Of a stretch of DNA of 51,848 nt, positions 1-9,299 are shown piece after piece (the first letter of the stretch is position 1; each line of letters starts with the position of its first letter). The notes under the pieces were generated by a model. It was not told the DNA's origin, did no database searches, and worked only from the letters and a program-made list of their open reading frames with translations. Source of the stretch: Lysobacteraceae bacterium (GTDB taxonomy: Bacteria; Pseudomonadota; Gammaproteobacteria; Xanthomonadales; Xanthomonadaceae); assembly GCA_003241895.1 (NCBI GenBank), contig QBLY01000020.1:1-51848 (forward strand), read 5' to 3'. A program made the translations under genes and the position numbers.

Positions 1-76
1 GTCATTCGGGCGGGGCTTCGGCGGCAGGGCGACCATTATCCCAGATTGCGCCGACGCGGCGGCGCCATGCGGCCAT
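1..76. other. Left-edge spacer, no gene
   Basis: No coding frame that I can support. On the minus strand positions 33-42 read GGGATAATGG, a possible -10 element for a gene running leftwards out of the window. I see no good -35, so this is only a hint. Confidence 0.3.
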
Positions 77-105
77 AAAAAAAGAGCCCGGCTTTCGCCG
101 GGCTC
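77..105 (-). terminator. Rho-independent terminator of the TonB-dependent receptor
   Basis: Read on the minus strand this is a perfect 9-bp GC-rich stem (GAGCCCGGC / GCCGGGCTC) with a GAAA loop, followed directly by a run of seven Ts. It lies 27 bases beyond the receptor stop codon. It is the only textbook intrinsic terminator I found in the window. Confidence 0.93.
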
Positions 106-131
106 CCTGTAACCCTGATCCGTTGCCGGGA

Positions 132-3035
132 TCAGAAGTTGTGCTGCACGCTCAGGTTGAAGCGACGGCCCAGCGGATCCGCACCGATGAACGCCTGGAA
201 GTACGGGTAGCCGGTGAAGGAGTTGTCTTCACGGTACTGGTCGTTCAGGGCGTTGATGACGGTGAAGGTGGCGCGGGTGTTCTCGCCGAAGCTCTTGCCG
301 ACCTGCAGGTTGTACTGCATCCACGGCGCAAGGCGACGCGGGTAGGTGCCACCCGCGGCGTTGGTGCCGGCAACGCCGGCATTGCTGCCGTTGGTGCCGA
401 TACGGCTACCGAACACGGTGGTGGACCAGTCACCCTTTTCCCAGGTGAGCGAACCACGCGCGCGGCTGCGGGAATCCAGGTCGGCGTCGTCGCGGCCTTC
501 AATCAGCGGATCGGTGTCGAACGCCCGGAACCTGTCGGTCAGCACGATCGACCAGCCGAGGTTGGTGCTGAAGGTGCCCCAACGATCGGTGTCCAGCGTG
601 TAGGCGAACGTGGCATCGATACCGCTGGTGTCGACGTTGGCGGCGTTGATGTAGGCCGAGTTGATGCGCAGGATCGAACCGTCGGCCGTGCCACCCTGGC
701 GCTGCACCAGGCCGAACACGTTCTGGCAGAACGCCGAGCCCAACGCGTTCTGGAACGGCCGGCCATCGGGGAAGAAGCCGATGCGGCAGTTGGCTTCATT
801 GGCCAGCAGGAAGCCGGAATTCAGCGAAATCGCCTGGTCTTCGAGCTTGATGCGGTAGTAGTCGACCGACAGCGCCATGCCCTCGGTGACGTCCCACACG
901 AAGCCGATGCCGGTGGTCTCGCCCTCTTCTTCCTTCAGCAGCGGGTTGCCCGAGATGCTGGTGCCCGCGGTGTAAAGGGTCGGATCACCCACCACGTTGC
1001 AGGCCGCCAGGTTACGGGGGCCGAGGGCCGCGCCTACGCCCACGCCGGCGCGGCAGGCGTACTGGTCGAGGATGCCGGAGAACGAGCCGGCGCCTTCGGC
1101 GTAGACGAGCTGCAGGTCCGGGGCGCGGAAGCTGGTGGCATAGCTGGCGCGCAGCAGCAGGCTGTCGAACGGACGCCATTCCAGGCCGGCCATCGTGGTG
1201 ATCGCGTCATCCACTGCGGTGATGTCGCTGTATTTGTCGTAACGGCCCGCGATGTTCATGCTCAGGCTGTCGAGCAGCGGCACGCGGAACTCGGCGCCCA
1301 CCGCGTAACGGTCACGCTCGCCGACGGTGCGGCCCGAGCTGCTCAGGTTGTAGATCGTCTGGCTGTCGCGCGGACGGGACGGCAGGGTGCGCGGATCGCT
1401 TCTCAGATCGGTACCCTGCTGGCCCCACTCCATCACGCCGGCGAAGCCGACCGGGCCGGCCGGCAGTTCGAACAGGTCGCCGCTGACCACGAAGTTGACG
1501 GTCTTGGACGTGGCTTCGCCCTCGTTGACGGCCCGGGTGGCCACGGAACGGTACTGGGCCGGCGTGAACGGGGCGTTCCAGCGGGCTTCGTTGAGGTTGT
1601 AGATCGGGAACAGGACGCCGTTGGGCGCCGCCCGGAAGCCGAGCTGCGGGCCGAGGAAGTAGTCATGCATCGCCTGCGCGAGCAGGCGCGGACGGTCCGC
1701 GGTGTAGTCGTACTTGGAGTACGCGGCGCTGGCTTCCCAGTCGAAGCGCTCGCCGAAGGTACCCGAGATGCCGCCCGAGATGTCGTAGGTCAGCTCGTCG
1801 TACAGCGTGGTGGCCGCTTCCGGGCCGCCCAGCTCGAACGGGTTGAAAACGCGCTGCAGGAAGGTGAACGCGTTGAAGCCGGAGTCGAAGTAACCATTGA
1901 CCTGCGCGCCGGTGGACGTGCGCATGAACTGGTTATTCGAGGTGGACCAGAACTCGGTGCCCGAGCTGGACGCCGAGTTGCTCTGGTAGACGTTCGCTGC
2001 GCCGAAGATCTGCAGGTTGTCGGTCAGGTCGAAGGTGACATGGCCGTAGCCCGCGTAGGACTCGTCCTTGTTGGAGATCGAGCGCGAGCCCGGCTGGGTG
2101 AAGCCGCCGCAGTACTGCCCGCGGGCGGCGGTGGTGACGGTGGTGTAGCCGTACTGGTCGCAGACCGCCTGGCCCGGGTAATAAACGCTGGCGCCGATGC
2201 CGCTGTTGGCCGGGTTGAAGCGCAGGGTGGCGAGGGCCAGCGACGGGTTGGTGATCGCGCCCAGCGGGCCGTTGCGGGTGTCGGCCAGGATATCGCGCTG
2301 GCTGGCGAAGACGGGCTCGTCGTAGCTGGCCTGCAGGGCCCAGACCGCGCTCCAGCGGTCGCCGGTGCGGCCACCGGTGATCTCGGCCACGAAGTTGTCG
2401 CCGCCGCCTTCTTCAGTCGTGCCGACCTGCAGACGCGCGGTGTTGCCGTCGAAGTTCTCGCGCAGCACCACGTTCACCACGCCGGAGATGGCGTCGGAAC
2501 CGTAGATGGCCGAGGCGCCGCCGGTGAGGATCTCGACGCGCTCGATGATCGACGACGGGATGGCGCGGACGTTGACGATGTTGTTGTCGCGGTTGTACGG
2601 CTGCGGGTACTGCGCCGGACGGCGACCGTTGATCAGGGTCAGGGTGTAGCCCGGGCCGAGGCCGCGCAGGTTGACGACCTGGGCGTTCGGGGTGAAGCCG
2701 TTCACGGCCAGGTCGCCGGTGAAGCTGGCGGTGGTGTTCTGGGTCAGGGTCTGCAGGGCATCGCCGACGGTGCGGAAGCCTTCGCGCTCGAAGTCTTCGC
2801 GGCTGATCACGACGACGGGGGACGGACCCTCGATCTCGGAACGCTTGATTCGGGAACCCACCACGGTCACGGCGTCGAGCACCGTGGTCTGGTCGGCAGT
2901 CTCTTCATCTTCGTCGTCCGCGGTGGCGGCGGCGGTCTGCGCGAAGGCCGTGGCGGCCAGGGGCAGGGTCAGGGCCAGCGCGAGCGAGCGCGCGAGCAGG
3001 TTGCGACGGTAGGCGGGAACAGAAGCGATATTCAT
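132..3035 (-). CDS. TonB-dependent outer-membrane receptor
   Basis: A 967-residue outer-membrane receptor of the TonB-dependent type, which takes up a large substrate using energy passed from the inner membrane by TonB-ExbBD. Residues 1-32 form a signal peptide ending AFA. An acidic stretch and a TonB-box-like LDAVTVVG (53-60) follow. The plug domain comes next, with NLRGLGPGYTLTLINGRR and the typical IERVEILTGGASAIYGSDAISGV segment (written here in parts: IERVEIL, GGASAIYGSDA, ISGVVNVV). The rest is a beta-barrel ending in phenylalanine (QHNF), the usual outer-membrane assembly signal. I start at 3035, not at the in-frame ATG at 3095, because AGGGGAG sits 8 bases before it and the signal peptide follows at once. 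The substrate cannot be read from sequence. Family members in Lysobacteraceae take up siderophores, saccharides or peptides. Confidence 0.93.
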   Translation of the reverse strand: MNIASVPAYRRNLLARSLALALTLPLAATAFAQTAAATADDEDEETADQTTVLDAVTVVGSRIKRSEIEGPSPVVVISREDFEREGFRTVGDALQTLTQNTTASFTGDLAVNGFTPNAQVVNLRGLGPGYTLTLINGRRPAQYPQPYNRDNNIVNVRAIPSSIIERVEILTGGASAIYGSDAISGVVNVVLRENFDGNTARLQVGTTEEGGGDNFVAEITGGRTGDRWSAVWALQASYDEPVFASQRDILADTRNGPLGAITNPSLALATLRFNPANSGIGASVYYPGQAVCDQYGYTTVTTAARGQYCGGFTQPGSRSISNKDESYAGYGHVTFDLTDNLQIFGAANVYQSNSASSSGTEFWSTSNNQFMRTSTGAQVNGYFDSGFNAFTFLQRVFNPFELGGPEAATTLYDELTYDISGGISGTFGERFDWEASAAYSKYDYTADRPRLLAQAMHDYFLGPQLGFRAAPNGVLFPIYNLNEARWNAPFTPAQYRSVATRAVNEGEATSKTVNFVVSGDLFELPAGPVGFAGVMEWGQQGTDLRSDPRTLPSRPRDSQTIYNLSSSGRTVGERDRYAVGAEFRVPLLDSLSMNIAGRYDKYSDITAVDDAITTMAGLEWRPFDSLLLRASYATSFRAPDLQLVYAEGAGSFSGILDQYACRAGVGVGAALGPRNLAACNVVGDPTLYTAGTSISGNPLLKEEEGETTGIGFVWDVTEGMALSVDYYRIKLEDQAISLNSGFLLANEANCRIGFFPDGRPFQNALGSAFCQNVFGLVQRQGGTADGSILRINSAYINAANVDTSGIDATFAYTLDTDRWGTFSTNLGWSIVLTDRFRAFDTDPLIEGRDDADLDSRSRARGSLTWEKGDWSTTVFGSRIGTNGSNAGVAGTNAAGGTYPRRLAPWMQYNLQVGKSFGENTRATFTVINALNDQYREDNSFTGYPYFQAFIGADPLGRRFNLSVQHNF

Positions 3036-3207
3036 GGATTGACTCCCCTGAGTCGGTAGCGGGTCGTTGATTAGCAGGGTTTTTTGTTGGGACACGTGCC
3101 ATGTCTGGTCGGGCCTTAACCGGAACGTAACACAATGTGGGTAGGGCGATACAAGTGCCTGTCCGTTTTCTGGAGGGGCTCACGTTCGTGAACGCCGGGC
3201 CGCGGTG

Positions 3208-3213
3208 TAAACT
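3208..3213 (+). promoter_or_regulatory. Putative -10 element of mrp
   Basis: TAAACT lies 24 bases before the mrp ATG and just before a clear AGGAG ribosome site. The region 17 bases further upstream (TTCGTG) is a poor -35. The same TAAACT occurs at a similar distance before the gene at 47401. Confidence 0.35.
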
Positions 3214-3236
3214 CTTGGCATTACAGGAGTTTGCGA

Positions 3237-4322
3237 ATGACTACGGAAAGCGCCGTGCGCACTGCCCTGGGCCTGGTCCAGGACCCGCATTGTGAACAGG
3301 ATCTCATCTCGTCCGGCGCCGTGCGTGGCGTGGGCGTGGACGGGTCCAAGGTGGCGGTCGAGATCCAGCTCGGCTACCCCGCCGCCGGCTGGCACGCCAC
3401 CCTGGAAGCGCAGGTCCGCCAGGCGCTGGAGGCCCTGCCCGGGGTGGACCAGGCGCTGGTGACGGTGACCTCCCGGGTGCACGCCCATCGGGTCCAGAAG
3501 GACCTCACCCCTCTGCCGGAAGTTCGCAACATCATCGCCGTGGCGTCGGGCAAGGGCGGGGTGGGCAAGTCCACCACCGCCGTGAACCTGGCCCTGGCGC
3601 TGCAGGCCGAAGGCGCCACGGTGGGCGTGCTTGACGCCGACATCTACGGACCCAGCATTCCCAAAATGCTGGGCCTGTCGGGCCGGCCCGACAGCCCGGA
3701 CGGCAAGACCATCGAACCCAAGCTCAACCATGGCCTGCAGGCGATGTCCATCGGCCTGCTGGTGGCCGAGGACACGCCGATGATCTGGCGGGGCCCGATG
3801 GTCACCCAGGCCCTGCAGCAGCTCCTGAACGACACCCGCTGGCAGGGGCTGGACTACCTGGTGATCGACCTGCCGCCGGGCACCGGCGACATCCAGCTGA
3901 CCCTGGCCCAGCGGGTGCCGGTGTCGGGCGCCGTCATCGTCACCACGCCGCAGGACATCGCCACCCTGGACGCGCGCAAGGCCCTGCAGATGTTTGCCAA
4001 GGTGGAAGTGCCGGTGCTGGGCATCGTCGAGAACATGGCCGTGCACGTGTGCTCGAACTGTGGCCACAGCGAACACGTCTTCGGCGCCGGCGGCGGCCAG
4101 GCGATGGCGGCCCAGTACGACGTGCCCCTGCTGGGTTCGCTGCCGCTGGACATCCGCATCCGGGAACAGGCCGACTCCGGTGTGCCGACCGTGGCGGCCG
4201 ACCCGGACTCGCCGCTGTCGCTGGCCTACCGCGACATCGCCCGTCGCACCGCGGCCCGGCTGTCGGTGCAGGCGCGCAACAAGGCCATCGCCTTCCCCAA
4301 CATCGTGATGCAGAACACCTGA
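3237..4322 (+). CDS. mrp: Mrp/ApbC iron-sulfur carrier ATPase
   Basis: A 361-residue P-loop ATPase of the Mrp/NBP35 family, which holds and transfers Fe-S clusters in the cytoplasm. The N-terminal 90 residues form a MIP18/DUF59 domain. The deviant Walker A GKGGVGKS is at 105-112, and the cluster-binding C272-x-x-C275 pair (CSNC) lies in the C-terminal part. An in-frame TTG at 3231 exists, but AGGAG at 3225-3229 is 7 bases before the ATG at 3237, so I use that. In many gammaproteobacteria mrp is divergent from metG. Here the divergent neighbour is a TonB-dependent receptor instead. dcd follows 88 bases downstream on the same strand. Confidence 0.93.
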   Translation: MTTESAVRTALGLVQDPHCEQDLISSGAVRGVGVDGSKVAVEIQLGYPAAGWHATLEAQVRQALEALPGVDQALVTVTSRVHAHRVQKDLTPLPEVRNIIAVASGKGGVGKSTTAVNLALALQAEGATVGVLDADIYGPSIPKMLGLSGRPDSPDGKTIEPKLNHGLQAMSIGLLVAEDTPMIWRGPMVTQALQQLLNDTRWQGLDYLVIDLPPGTGDIQLTLAQRVPVSGAVIVTTPQDIATLDARKALQMFAKVEVPVLGIVENMAVHVCSNCGHSEHVFGAGGGQAMAAQYDVPLLGSLPLDIRIREQADSGVPTVAADPDSPLSLAYRDIARRTAARLSVQARNKAIAFPNIVMQNT

Positions 4323-4410
4323 TGGCCTGGCGCGGGCTGGCGGCCTGGTCCGCGCCGGCCCGTTAGACTGAGCGGCCGGTCATTTCCCCCTTTCGTCCAA
4401 GAGCCTTCGA

Positions 4411-4980
4411 ATGAGCATCAAGTCAGACAAGTGGATCCGCCGGATGGCCGTGCAGCAGGGCATGATCGAGCCCTTCGAGCCGGGCCAGGTGAAGCTCGAC
4501 GCCGCCGGCCAGCGCATCGTCAGCTACGGTACGTCCAGCTACGGCTACGACGTGCGCTGCGCGCGCGAGTTCAAGATCTTCACCAACATCAACTCCACCA
4601 TCGTGGACCCCAAGAACTTCGACCCGTCGAGCTTCGTGGACATCACGTCCGACGTCTGCATCATCCCCCCCAACTCGTTCGCGCTGGCGCGCACGATGGA
4701 ATTCTTCCGGATCCCGCGCGACACGCTGGTGGTGTGCCTGGGCAAGAGCACCTACGCGCGCTGCGGCATCATCGTCAACGTCACGCCGCTGGAGCCGGAG
4801 TGGGAAGGCCACGTCACCCTGGAGTTCAGCAACACCACGCCGCTGCCGGCCAAGATCTACGCCGGCGAGGGCGTGGCGCAGATGCTGTTCTTCCAGTCCG
4901 ACGAAGTCTGCGAGACCTCCTACAAGGACCGCGGCGGCAAGTACCAGGGCCAGACCGGCGTGACCCTGCCCAAGACCTGA
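4411..4980 (+). CDS. dcd: dCTP deaminase
   Basis: Converts dCTP to dUTP and ammonia, feeding dUMP to thymidylate synthesis. It is 189 residues long, close to the E. coli enzyme (193). The active-site block GKSTYARCG places S113 and R117, and TLEFSN gives the catalytic E138; these match S111, R115 and E138 of E. coli. The C-terminal [11 protein letters not shown] segment is the lid that closes on the nucleotide triphosphate. A possible -10, TAGACT, is at 4364-4369. There is no strong ribosome site, only AAGAG about 9 bases before the ATG. Confidence 0.96.
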   Translation: MSIKSDKWIRRMAVQQGMIEPFEPGQVKLDAAGQRIVSYGTSSYGYDVRCAREFKIFTNINSTIVDPKNFDPSSFVDITSDVCIIPPNSFALARTMEFFRIPRDTLVVCLGKSTYARCGIIVNVTPLEPEWEGHVTLEFSNTTPLPAKIYAGEGVAQMLFFQSDEVCETSYKDRGGKYQGQTGVTLPKT

Positions 4981-5015
4981 GCGGCGCCCCCGGGCGCCCC
5001 AACGCGGAGACTGCC

Positions 5016-5600
5016 ATGCGCCTGAACGTTTTGATTGCACTGGGGCTGACGATGCTGCTGGTAGGCTGCGGCAGCCTGGGGCGGCTCGAAACCAAGGCCG
5101 GCGGGCCACCGGGGGCCATCCGCGACTACGACCGCGTGATCGTGGCCGACTTCGCCGCCAACGACACCCGGCCGGCCAAGGACGATGCCGAACAGGCCGA
5201 ACGTGCCGCGCAGATCGAACTGGGCCGCAAGGCCTTCTCGGCCAAGCTGGCCGAAGAGATCCGCGCCACCGGCGCTTTCAGCGAAGTCGCCCAGGCCAAG
5301 CTGTTGGCGCCCGCGCTGCAGGTCACCGGCACGGTGGACCTGTGGGAGCCGGGCAACGTGGCCGCGCGCATGCTGACGGGCTTCGCCGGCAAGAGTGAGT
5401 TCAGCGCCACGGTGGTGGTCTCGGACCTGGAAACCGGCAGGGAGCTGGCGCGCCAGGTGGTGGACCGCAACAGCTGGCCGCTGCCCATCGGCGCATCAAC
5501 CAACCTCGTGCAGACGGTGGACTACTTCATGCACCAGGCCGCGCGGCGCGTGGCGGAGGAGTTGGCCAAGGCCAAGCAGGCGCCGCCCGAAGCCAAGTAA
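5016..5600 (+). CDS. Predicted lipoprotein, DUF4410-like
   Basis: A 194-residue secreted lipoprotein of unknown function. The signal peptide is short, with lipobox LVGC and the lipidated cysteine at residue 18. The following residue is glycine rather than aspartate, which favours sorting to the outer membrane. The YDRVIVADFAAND segment, the LAEEIRATGAF helix and the VTGTVDLWEPGN strand look like the DUF4410 family, but I make that match from memory. GGAGA at 5006-5010 is 5 bases from the ATG. It lies 35 bases after dcd, across a small GC-rich hairpin (4983-4998) without a T run, so it could share the dcd transcript. Nothing links its role to nucleotide metabolism. Confidence 0.75.
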   Translation: MRLNVLIALGLTMLLVGCGSLGRLETKAGGPPGAIRDYDRVIVADFAANDTRPAKDDAEQAERAAQIELGRKAFSAKLAEEIRATGAFSEVAQAKLLAPALQVTGTVDLWEPGNVAARMLTGFAGKSEFSATVVVSDLETGRELARQVVDRNSWPLPIGASTNLVQTVDYFMHQAARRVAEELAKAKQAPPEAK

Positions 5601-5607
5601 GGCCCGG

Positions 5608-5769
5608 CTAGCTGCGCTTGGCCAGCAGGCTGACGCCCAGCGCGATCAGGGCCACCGGCCACCATTTGATGAGGGTGGACCAGATCCGGAACTCGGGGAT
5701 CAGGTTGTTGGCCAGCAGCAGGGCGCCGAGCACGATCAGGATCAGGGCGGGGACGAGGTTGTTTTTCAT
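5608..5769 (-). CDS. Small two-helix membrane protein, LiaI/DUF5668-like
   Basis: A 53-residue protein with two hydrophobic helices (about 5-22 and 37-50) and the pattern LILIVLGALLLANN / WWPVALIALG, typical of the LiaI-LiaF-like membrane region (DUF5668). Its ATG overlaps the stop of the upstream HIT gene as ATGA, and GGAG lies 5 bases before it. It is therefore probably translated by coupling as the last gene of a three-gene operon. No biochemical function is known to me. Confidence 0.8.
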   Translation of the reverse strand: MKNNLVPALILIVLGALLLANNLIPEFRIWSTLIKWWPVALIALGVSLLAKRS

Positions 5770-6221
5770 GATGGCTCCGGGTTTCGTTGGGTGGCGCCGA
5801 TGACGGCGCCCAAACCTTGCCGCAGTGAAGATATTAACGCCTCGCGCTGGTCCGCCACGTAAGGGACACGGGCGCCGCTGCCCCAGACCGGGCCGGGCCA
5901 GGCGGCGTCGCCCTCGCTGCGCGCCACCACGTGTATGTGCAGCTGGCGCACGATGTTGCCCAGGGCGCCGACGTTGAGCTTGTGCACGGGGCCCAGCGCG
6001 CGCAGCAGCCGGCCGGCCAGGTTCACTTCGGCCAACAGCTGGCGCTGCGCGCCGCCGTCCAGGTCGATCCACTCCTCGGCGCCCTCCAGCCGCGGCACCA
6101 GCACCAGCCAGGGGAAGCGCGCGTCGTCCATCAGGCGCAGCTGGGAAAGCGGGCCGTCGGCCACCAGCAGCGAGTCGGCGGCCAGGCGAGGGTCGGGCAG
6201 GAAGCCCCCGGGCTGGCTCAA
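5766..6221 (-). CDS. HIT-family nucleotide-binding protein
   Basis: A 151-residue histidine-triad protein. Members hydrolyse or transfer nucleotidyl groups from dinucleoside polyphosphates or nucleoside phosphoramidates. The signature is LGNIVRQLHIHVVAR with H95 and H97 at the catalytic site. The first histidine of the triad is Q93 here, a replacement I recall from a proteobacterial subgroup, so activity is plausible but unproven. The gene overlaps the preceding dienelactone hydrolase by ATGA (6218-6221) and the following small membrane gene by ATGA (5766-5769), so the three are surely co-transcribed. Confidence 0.85.
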   Translation of the reverse strand: MSQPGGFLPDPRLAADSLLVADGPLSQLRLMDDARFPWLVLVPRLEGAEEWIDLDGGAQRQLLAEVNLAGRLLRALGPVHKLNVGALGNIVRQLHIHVVARSEGDAAWPGPVWGSGARVPYVADQREALISSLRQGLGAVIGATQRNPEPS

Positions 6222-6880
6222 CGCAGGTGCTTCTGGAAGAAGTTCAGGGTGCGCGTCATGGCCTGCTGCGACGCCTCGGCGTCATAGTCGGACCGCTGGT
6301 CGCAGTTGAAGCCGTGGCCGACGCCGGGCCAGACGATGATTTCCGCGGCGGGCAGGGCGTCGCGGTGCTTTTCCACGTCCTCGGGCGGTATCAGCACGTC
6401 GTTTTCGCCGAAGTGCAGCATCAGCGGCGCCTTGGGTCGTTCGCGCAGCAGGGGCACGGTGCGGCCGCCGTAGTAGCTCACCGCGGGCAGCCCCAGCTTG
6501 GTGTTGGTGTAATAAGCCACGCTGCCGCCCCAGCAGAAGCCGACCACGCCGACCTTGAACTCCCCTTCCAGGAAGTCGAAGGCCCCGCGCACGCCGTCCA
6601 GCGCGCCGTTGAAGCCGATTTCCTCGACGATGGCGCGGCCGCGCTCCACGCCCGCCGCGTCGTAGCCCAGTTCGGTGTTGGGGTGGACGGCGTCGAACAG
6701 GGCCGGGGCGATGGCGACGTAGCCGTAGTTGGCGAAGCGGTCGGCCACCTGGCGGATGTGGGAATTCACGCCGAAGATCTCCTGCACCACGATCAGGGCG
6801 CCGCGGGGCGTCACCTTGGGCCGGGCGTGCCAGGCCGAGATCCGCCCGTGGCGGGTGTTGATCGAGATCGTCTGGCCCAT
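6218..6880 (-). CDS. Dienelactone hydrolase family alpha/beta hydrolase
   Basis: A 220-residue cytoplasmic alpha/beta hydrolase of the dienelactone hydrolase family. The catalytic triad is visible: nucleophile C116 in GFCWGG, D161 in GENDVLIP and H189 in GVGHGF. E34 in QEIFG is the residue that activates the cysteine in characterised dienelactone hydrolases. There are no chlorocatechol-pathway genes nearby, so its real substrate is unlikely to be dienelactone. GAAGGG before the ATG serves as the ribosome site. It is the first gene of a minus-strand operon with the HIT and DUF5668 genes and is divergent from rimO. Confidence 0.9.
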   Translation of the reverse strand: MGQTISINTRHGRISAWHARPKVTPRGALIVVQEIFGVNSHIRQVADRFANYGYVAIAPALFDAVHPNTELGYDAAGVERGRAIVEEIGFNGALDGVRGAFDFLEGEFKVGVVGFCWGGSVAYYTNTKLGLPAVSYYGGRTVPLLRERPKAPLMLHFGENDVLIPPEDVEKHRDALPAAEIIVWPGVGHGFNCDQRSDYDAEASQQAMTRTLNFFQKHLR

Positions 6881-6938
6881 GGCATGCCCTTCGCAGTCCG
6901 GGCTTCCAGCCTACACCGGGCAGGGGCCGGGGGAGCGC

Positions 6939-6944
6939 TATAAT
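6939..6944 (+). promoter_or_regulatory. Consensus -10 element of rimO
   Basis: A perfect TATAAT lies 27 bases before the rimO ATG in the 91-base divergent spacer. No convincing -35 hexamer is seen 16-18 bases upstream. Confidence 0.5.
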
Positions 6945-6971
6945 CCGCGCCCCGCCCAACTCCGGCCCGCC

Positions 6972-8306
6972 ATGTCCGCCAGCAACCCCAAGGTGGGCTT
7001 CGTCAGCCTCGGCTGCCCGAAAGCCCTCGTCGACTCCGAACGCATCCTCACCCAGCTGCGGGTGGAGGGCTACGAGATCGTTCCCAGCTATGACGCGGCC
7101 GACGTGGTGGTGGTCAACACCTGCGGCTTCATCGACTCGGCGGTGGCGGAAAGCCTCGACGCCATCGGCGAAGCCCTGGCCGAGAACGGCAAGGTCATCG
7201 TCACCGGTTGCCTGGGCAAGCGCCCCGAGCAGATCCGCGCGGCCCACCCCGGCGTGCTTTCCATCAGCGGCCCGCAGGACTACGGCAGCGTGATGAACGC
7301 GGTGCACGCGGCGCTGCCGCCGCGCCACGACCCGTTCGTGAACCTGCTGCCCGACTACGGCCTCAAGCTCACGCCCAGGCACTACGCCTACCTGAAGATT
7401 TCCGAGGGCTGCAACCACCGCTGCACCTTCTGCATCATCCCCAGCATGCGCGGCGACCTGGTGTCGCGCCCGGTGGACGAAGTGCTGCGCGAGGCCGAGA
7501 AGCTGGCCCGCGGCGGCGTGCGCGAGCTGCTGGTGGTGTCCCAGGACACCAGCGCCTACGGCGTGGACATGAAGTACGCGCCGCGCGAATGGAATGGCAA
7601 GGCCTTTGAGACCCGCATGAAGGGCCTGTGCGAAGGCCTGTCCGAGCTGGGCATCTGGACCCGCCTGCACTACGTCTACCCGTACCCGCACGTGGACGAC
7701 ATCATCCCGCTGATGGCCGACGGCAAATTGCTGCCCTACCTGGACATCCCGTTCCAGCACGCCAGCCCGCGCATCCTCAAGCTGATGAAGCGGCCGGGCG
7801 CGGTGGACAAGACGCTCGAGCGCATCCAGCGCTGGCGCGCCATCTGCCCCGACATCACCATCCGCAGCACCTTCATCGTCGGCTTCCCGGGCGAGACCGA
7901 CGAGGACTTCGAGCAGCTGCTGTCGTTCCTGGACACGGCCGAGCTCGACCGCGTGGGCGCGTTCGCCTATTCGCCGGTGGACGGCGCCCGCGCCAACGAC
8001 CTGCCGGACCCCGTGCCCGAAGAGGTCAAGCAGGAGCGGCTGGCGCGGTTCATGGAGCTGCAGGCGCAGATCAGCGCCGAGAAGCTCGAGCGCAAGGTCG
8101 GCACGGTGCAGACCGTGCTGATCGACGAGATCGACGGCGAACTGGCGATCGGCCGCTCGAAGGCCGACGCGCCGGAGATCGACGGCCTGGTGCAGATCCA
8201 GGACGGCGCCGCCGCGGGCCTCAAGCCGGGCGACTTCTGCGAAGTGCGCATCATGGGCAGCGACGAACACGACCTGTTCGGCCTGGTCGGCCCCGACGAG
8301 GACTAG
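6972..8306 (+). CDS. rimO: Ribosomal protein uS12 methylthiotransferase RimO
   Basis: A radical-SAM enzyme that adds a methylthio group to an aspartate of ribosomal protein uS12 (D89 in E. coli). It is 444 residues long, with three parts in order. The N-terminal UPF0004 domain has cluster cysteines C15, C51 and C80. The radical-SAM domain carries C147-x3-C151-x2-C154 in [10 protein letters not shown], followed by IIPSMRG. The C-terminal TRAM domain (about 375-440) binds substrate. GSLGC-type and NTCGF motifs separate this family from other radical-SAM enzymes, and the sequence resembles RimO more than MiaB. An in-frame extension upstream to 6729 exists but crosses the promoter, so I reject it. 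Confidence 0.96.
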   Translation: MSASNPKVGFVSLGCPKALVDSERILTQLRVEGYEIVPSYDAADVVVVNTCGFIDSAVAESLDAIGEALAENGKVIVTGCLGKRPEQIRAAHPGVLSISGPQDYGSVMNAVHAALPPRHDPFVNLLPDYGLKLTPRHYAYLKISEGCNHRCTFCIIPSMRGDLVSRPVDEVLREAEKLARGGVRELLVVSQDTSAYGVDMKYAPREWNGKAFETRMKGLCEGLSELGIWTRLHYVYPYPHVDDIIPLMADGKLLPYLDIPFQHASPRILKLMKRPGAVDKTLERIQRWRAICPDITIRSTFIVGFPGETDEDFEQLLSFLDTAELDRVGAFAYSPVDGARANDLPDPVPEEVKQERLARFMELQAQISAEKLERKVGTVQTVLIDEIDGELAIGRSKADAPEIDGLVQIQDGAAAGLKPGDFCEVRIMGSDEHDLFGLVGPDED

Positions 8307-8342
8307 TGCGGGTGGCTGACGCGATTACACCGCGCGCTGTCG

Positions 8343-9299
8343 CTATTCCAGCGTGTCTTCCTCTTCCCCGTACGTCCCGATGTAGATATAGGAACTGCCG
8401 ACGGCGCCCAGGCCGGAGGTCTCTCCGGCACCGATCATCACGTAGTCGCCTTCGCGGCTCGTGTCTTCGTACAGGTAAAGCCCGGACCGCGCGCTGCACC
8501 TGATCGAGCGCACGCGGTTATCCCAGCCCGCGGGCATCTCGTTGTCATAGCCCATCTCGCCGAGCAGCACGCTGTCGCCCGTGAAGTCGTCCGTCGCGAA
8601 GAGGCGGCAGCCCGCGGGGGGCAGGAGGTTTTCGGTCCGTTCCGGGGCGGCCGGCGGCGCCGGCTCGGCCTGCGCGATCTGTTCAAGGGCGTCGTTGAGT
8701 TCCGCGGCATCGCGCGCCTGGATGTAGCGGCCGCCGGTGTTGCTGGCCAGGCACTGCAGCTGTTGGTCTGCCTTGCTGCCCTTTTTTATGTCGAAGCCGA
8801 CCACGTGGGCGGTGAAGTCCACGCCGGCGGCTTCCAGTTCGGCCCCCAGCGCGCAGGGATCGGCATCGCAGGTTTCCTCGCCGTCGCTGACCAGGATCAC
8901 GGTTGCCTTGTGTTCCTGGTAGCGCAGCTGCCCGGCCGCCTGGCGAACCGAATCGGTGATGGGCGTCATGCCCTTCGGGCTGAGTGCATTCACCTGCCGG
9001 CGGATACCGGCGACGGTATCGGCGCCCACCGGCTGCAGGATCTCGATATCCTTGCAGTCGCCCTTGCGGTTGTGGCCGTAGGCCATCAGGCCCAGGCGAC
9101 CGCCAGCCCACCCGTCCAGCATCGAGCCCACCGCGTCGCGTGCGATGGCAATCTTGGGCCTGCCGCCGATCTGGCCCCACATCGAGCCCGACGCGTCGAG
9201 CACCAGCATGGTTTCCGAGAGGTCGGGATCCGCAGCATGGGCGGGGATGGCGGCGGCCAAGGCGGCGGCCAGCAGCGCGAAGCGAAGGCGTGTGGTCAT
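8343..9299 (-). CDS. Secreted VWA-domain protein with a crystallin-like C-terminus
   Basis: A 318-residue exported protein. Residues 1-22 are a signal peptide ending AHA. A von Willebrand A domain follows with an intact metal-binding MIDAS motif D35-x-S37-x-S39 (LDASGSM), and later TPITDSV and SDGEET segments that complete the site. Residues from about 228 to the end look like a beta/gamma-crystallin or peptidase-inhibitor-I36 fold: CRLFATDDFTG, then VRSIRCSARSGLYLYEDTSREG and YIYIG. This part I infer from pattern only. No catalytic residues are seen; the VWA domain suggests metal-dependent protein binding in the periplasm or outside the cell. The start at 9299 is set by the signal peptide. 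There is no clear ribosome site. It is convergent with rimO. Confidence 0.8.
   Translation of the reverse strand: MTTRLRFALLAAALAAAIPAHAADPDLSETMLVLDASGSMWGQIGGRPKIAIARDAVGSMLDGWAGGRLGLMAYGHNRKGDCKDIEILQPVGADTVAGIRRQVNALSPKGMTPITDSVRQAAGQLRYQEHKATVILVSDGEETCDADPCALGAELEAAGVDFTAHVVGFDIKKGSKADQQLQCLASNTGGRYIQARDAAELNDALEQIAQAEPAPPAAPERTENLLPPAGCRLFATDDFTGDSVLLGEMGYDNEMPAGWDNRVRSIRCSARSGLYLYEDTSREGDYVMIGAGETSGLGAVGSSYIYIGTYGEEEDTLE

Noticed and set aside
123-3059. A 978-codon open frame on the plus strand opposite the TonB-dependent receptor
   Set aside because: Its translation is low-complexity and rich in R, G, A, V and H, as expected for the antisense of a GC-rich gene. The minus-strand frame has a signal peptide, plug domain and ribosome site.
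6282-8270. A 662-codon minus-strand frame across rimO
   Set aside because: It is the antisense shadow of rimO; rimO has all six cluster cysteines in the plus frame.
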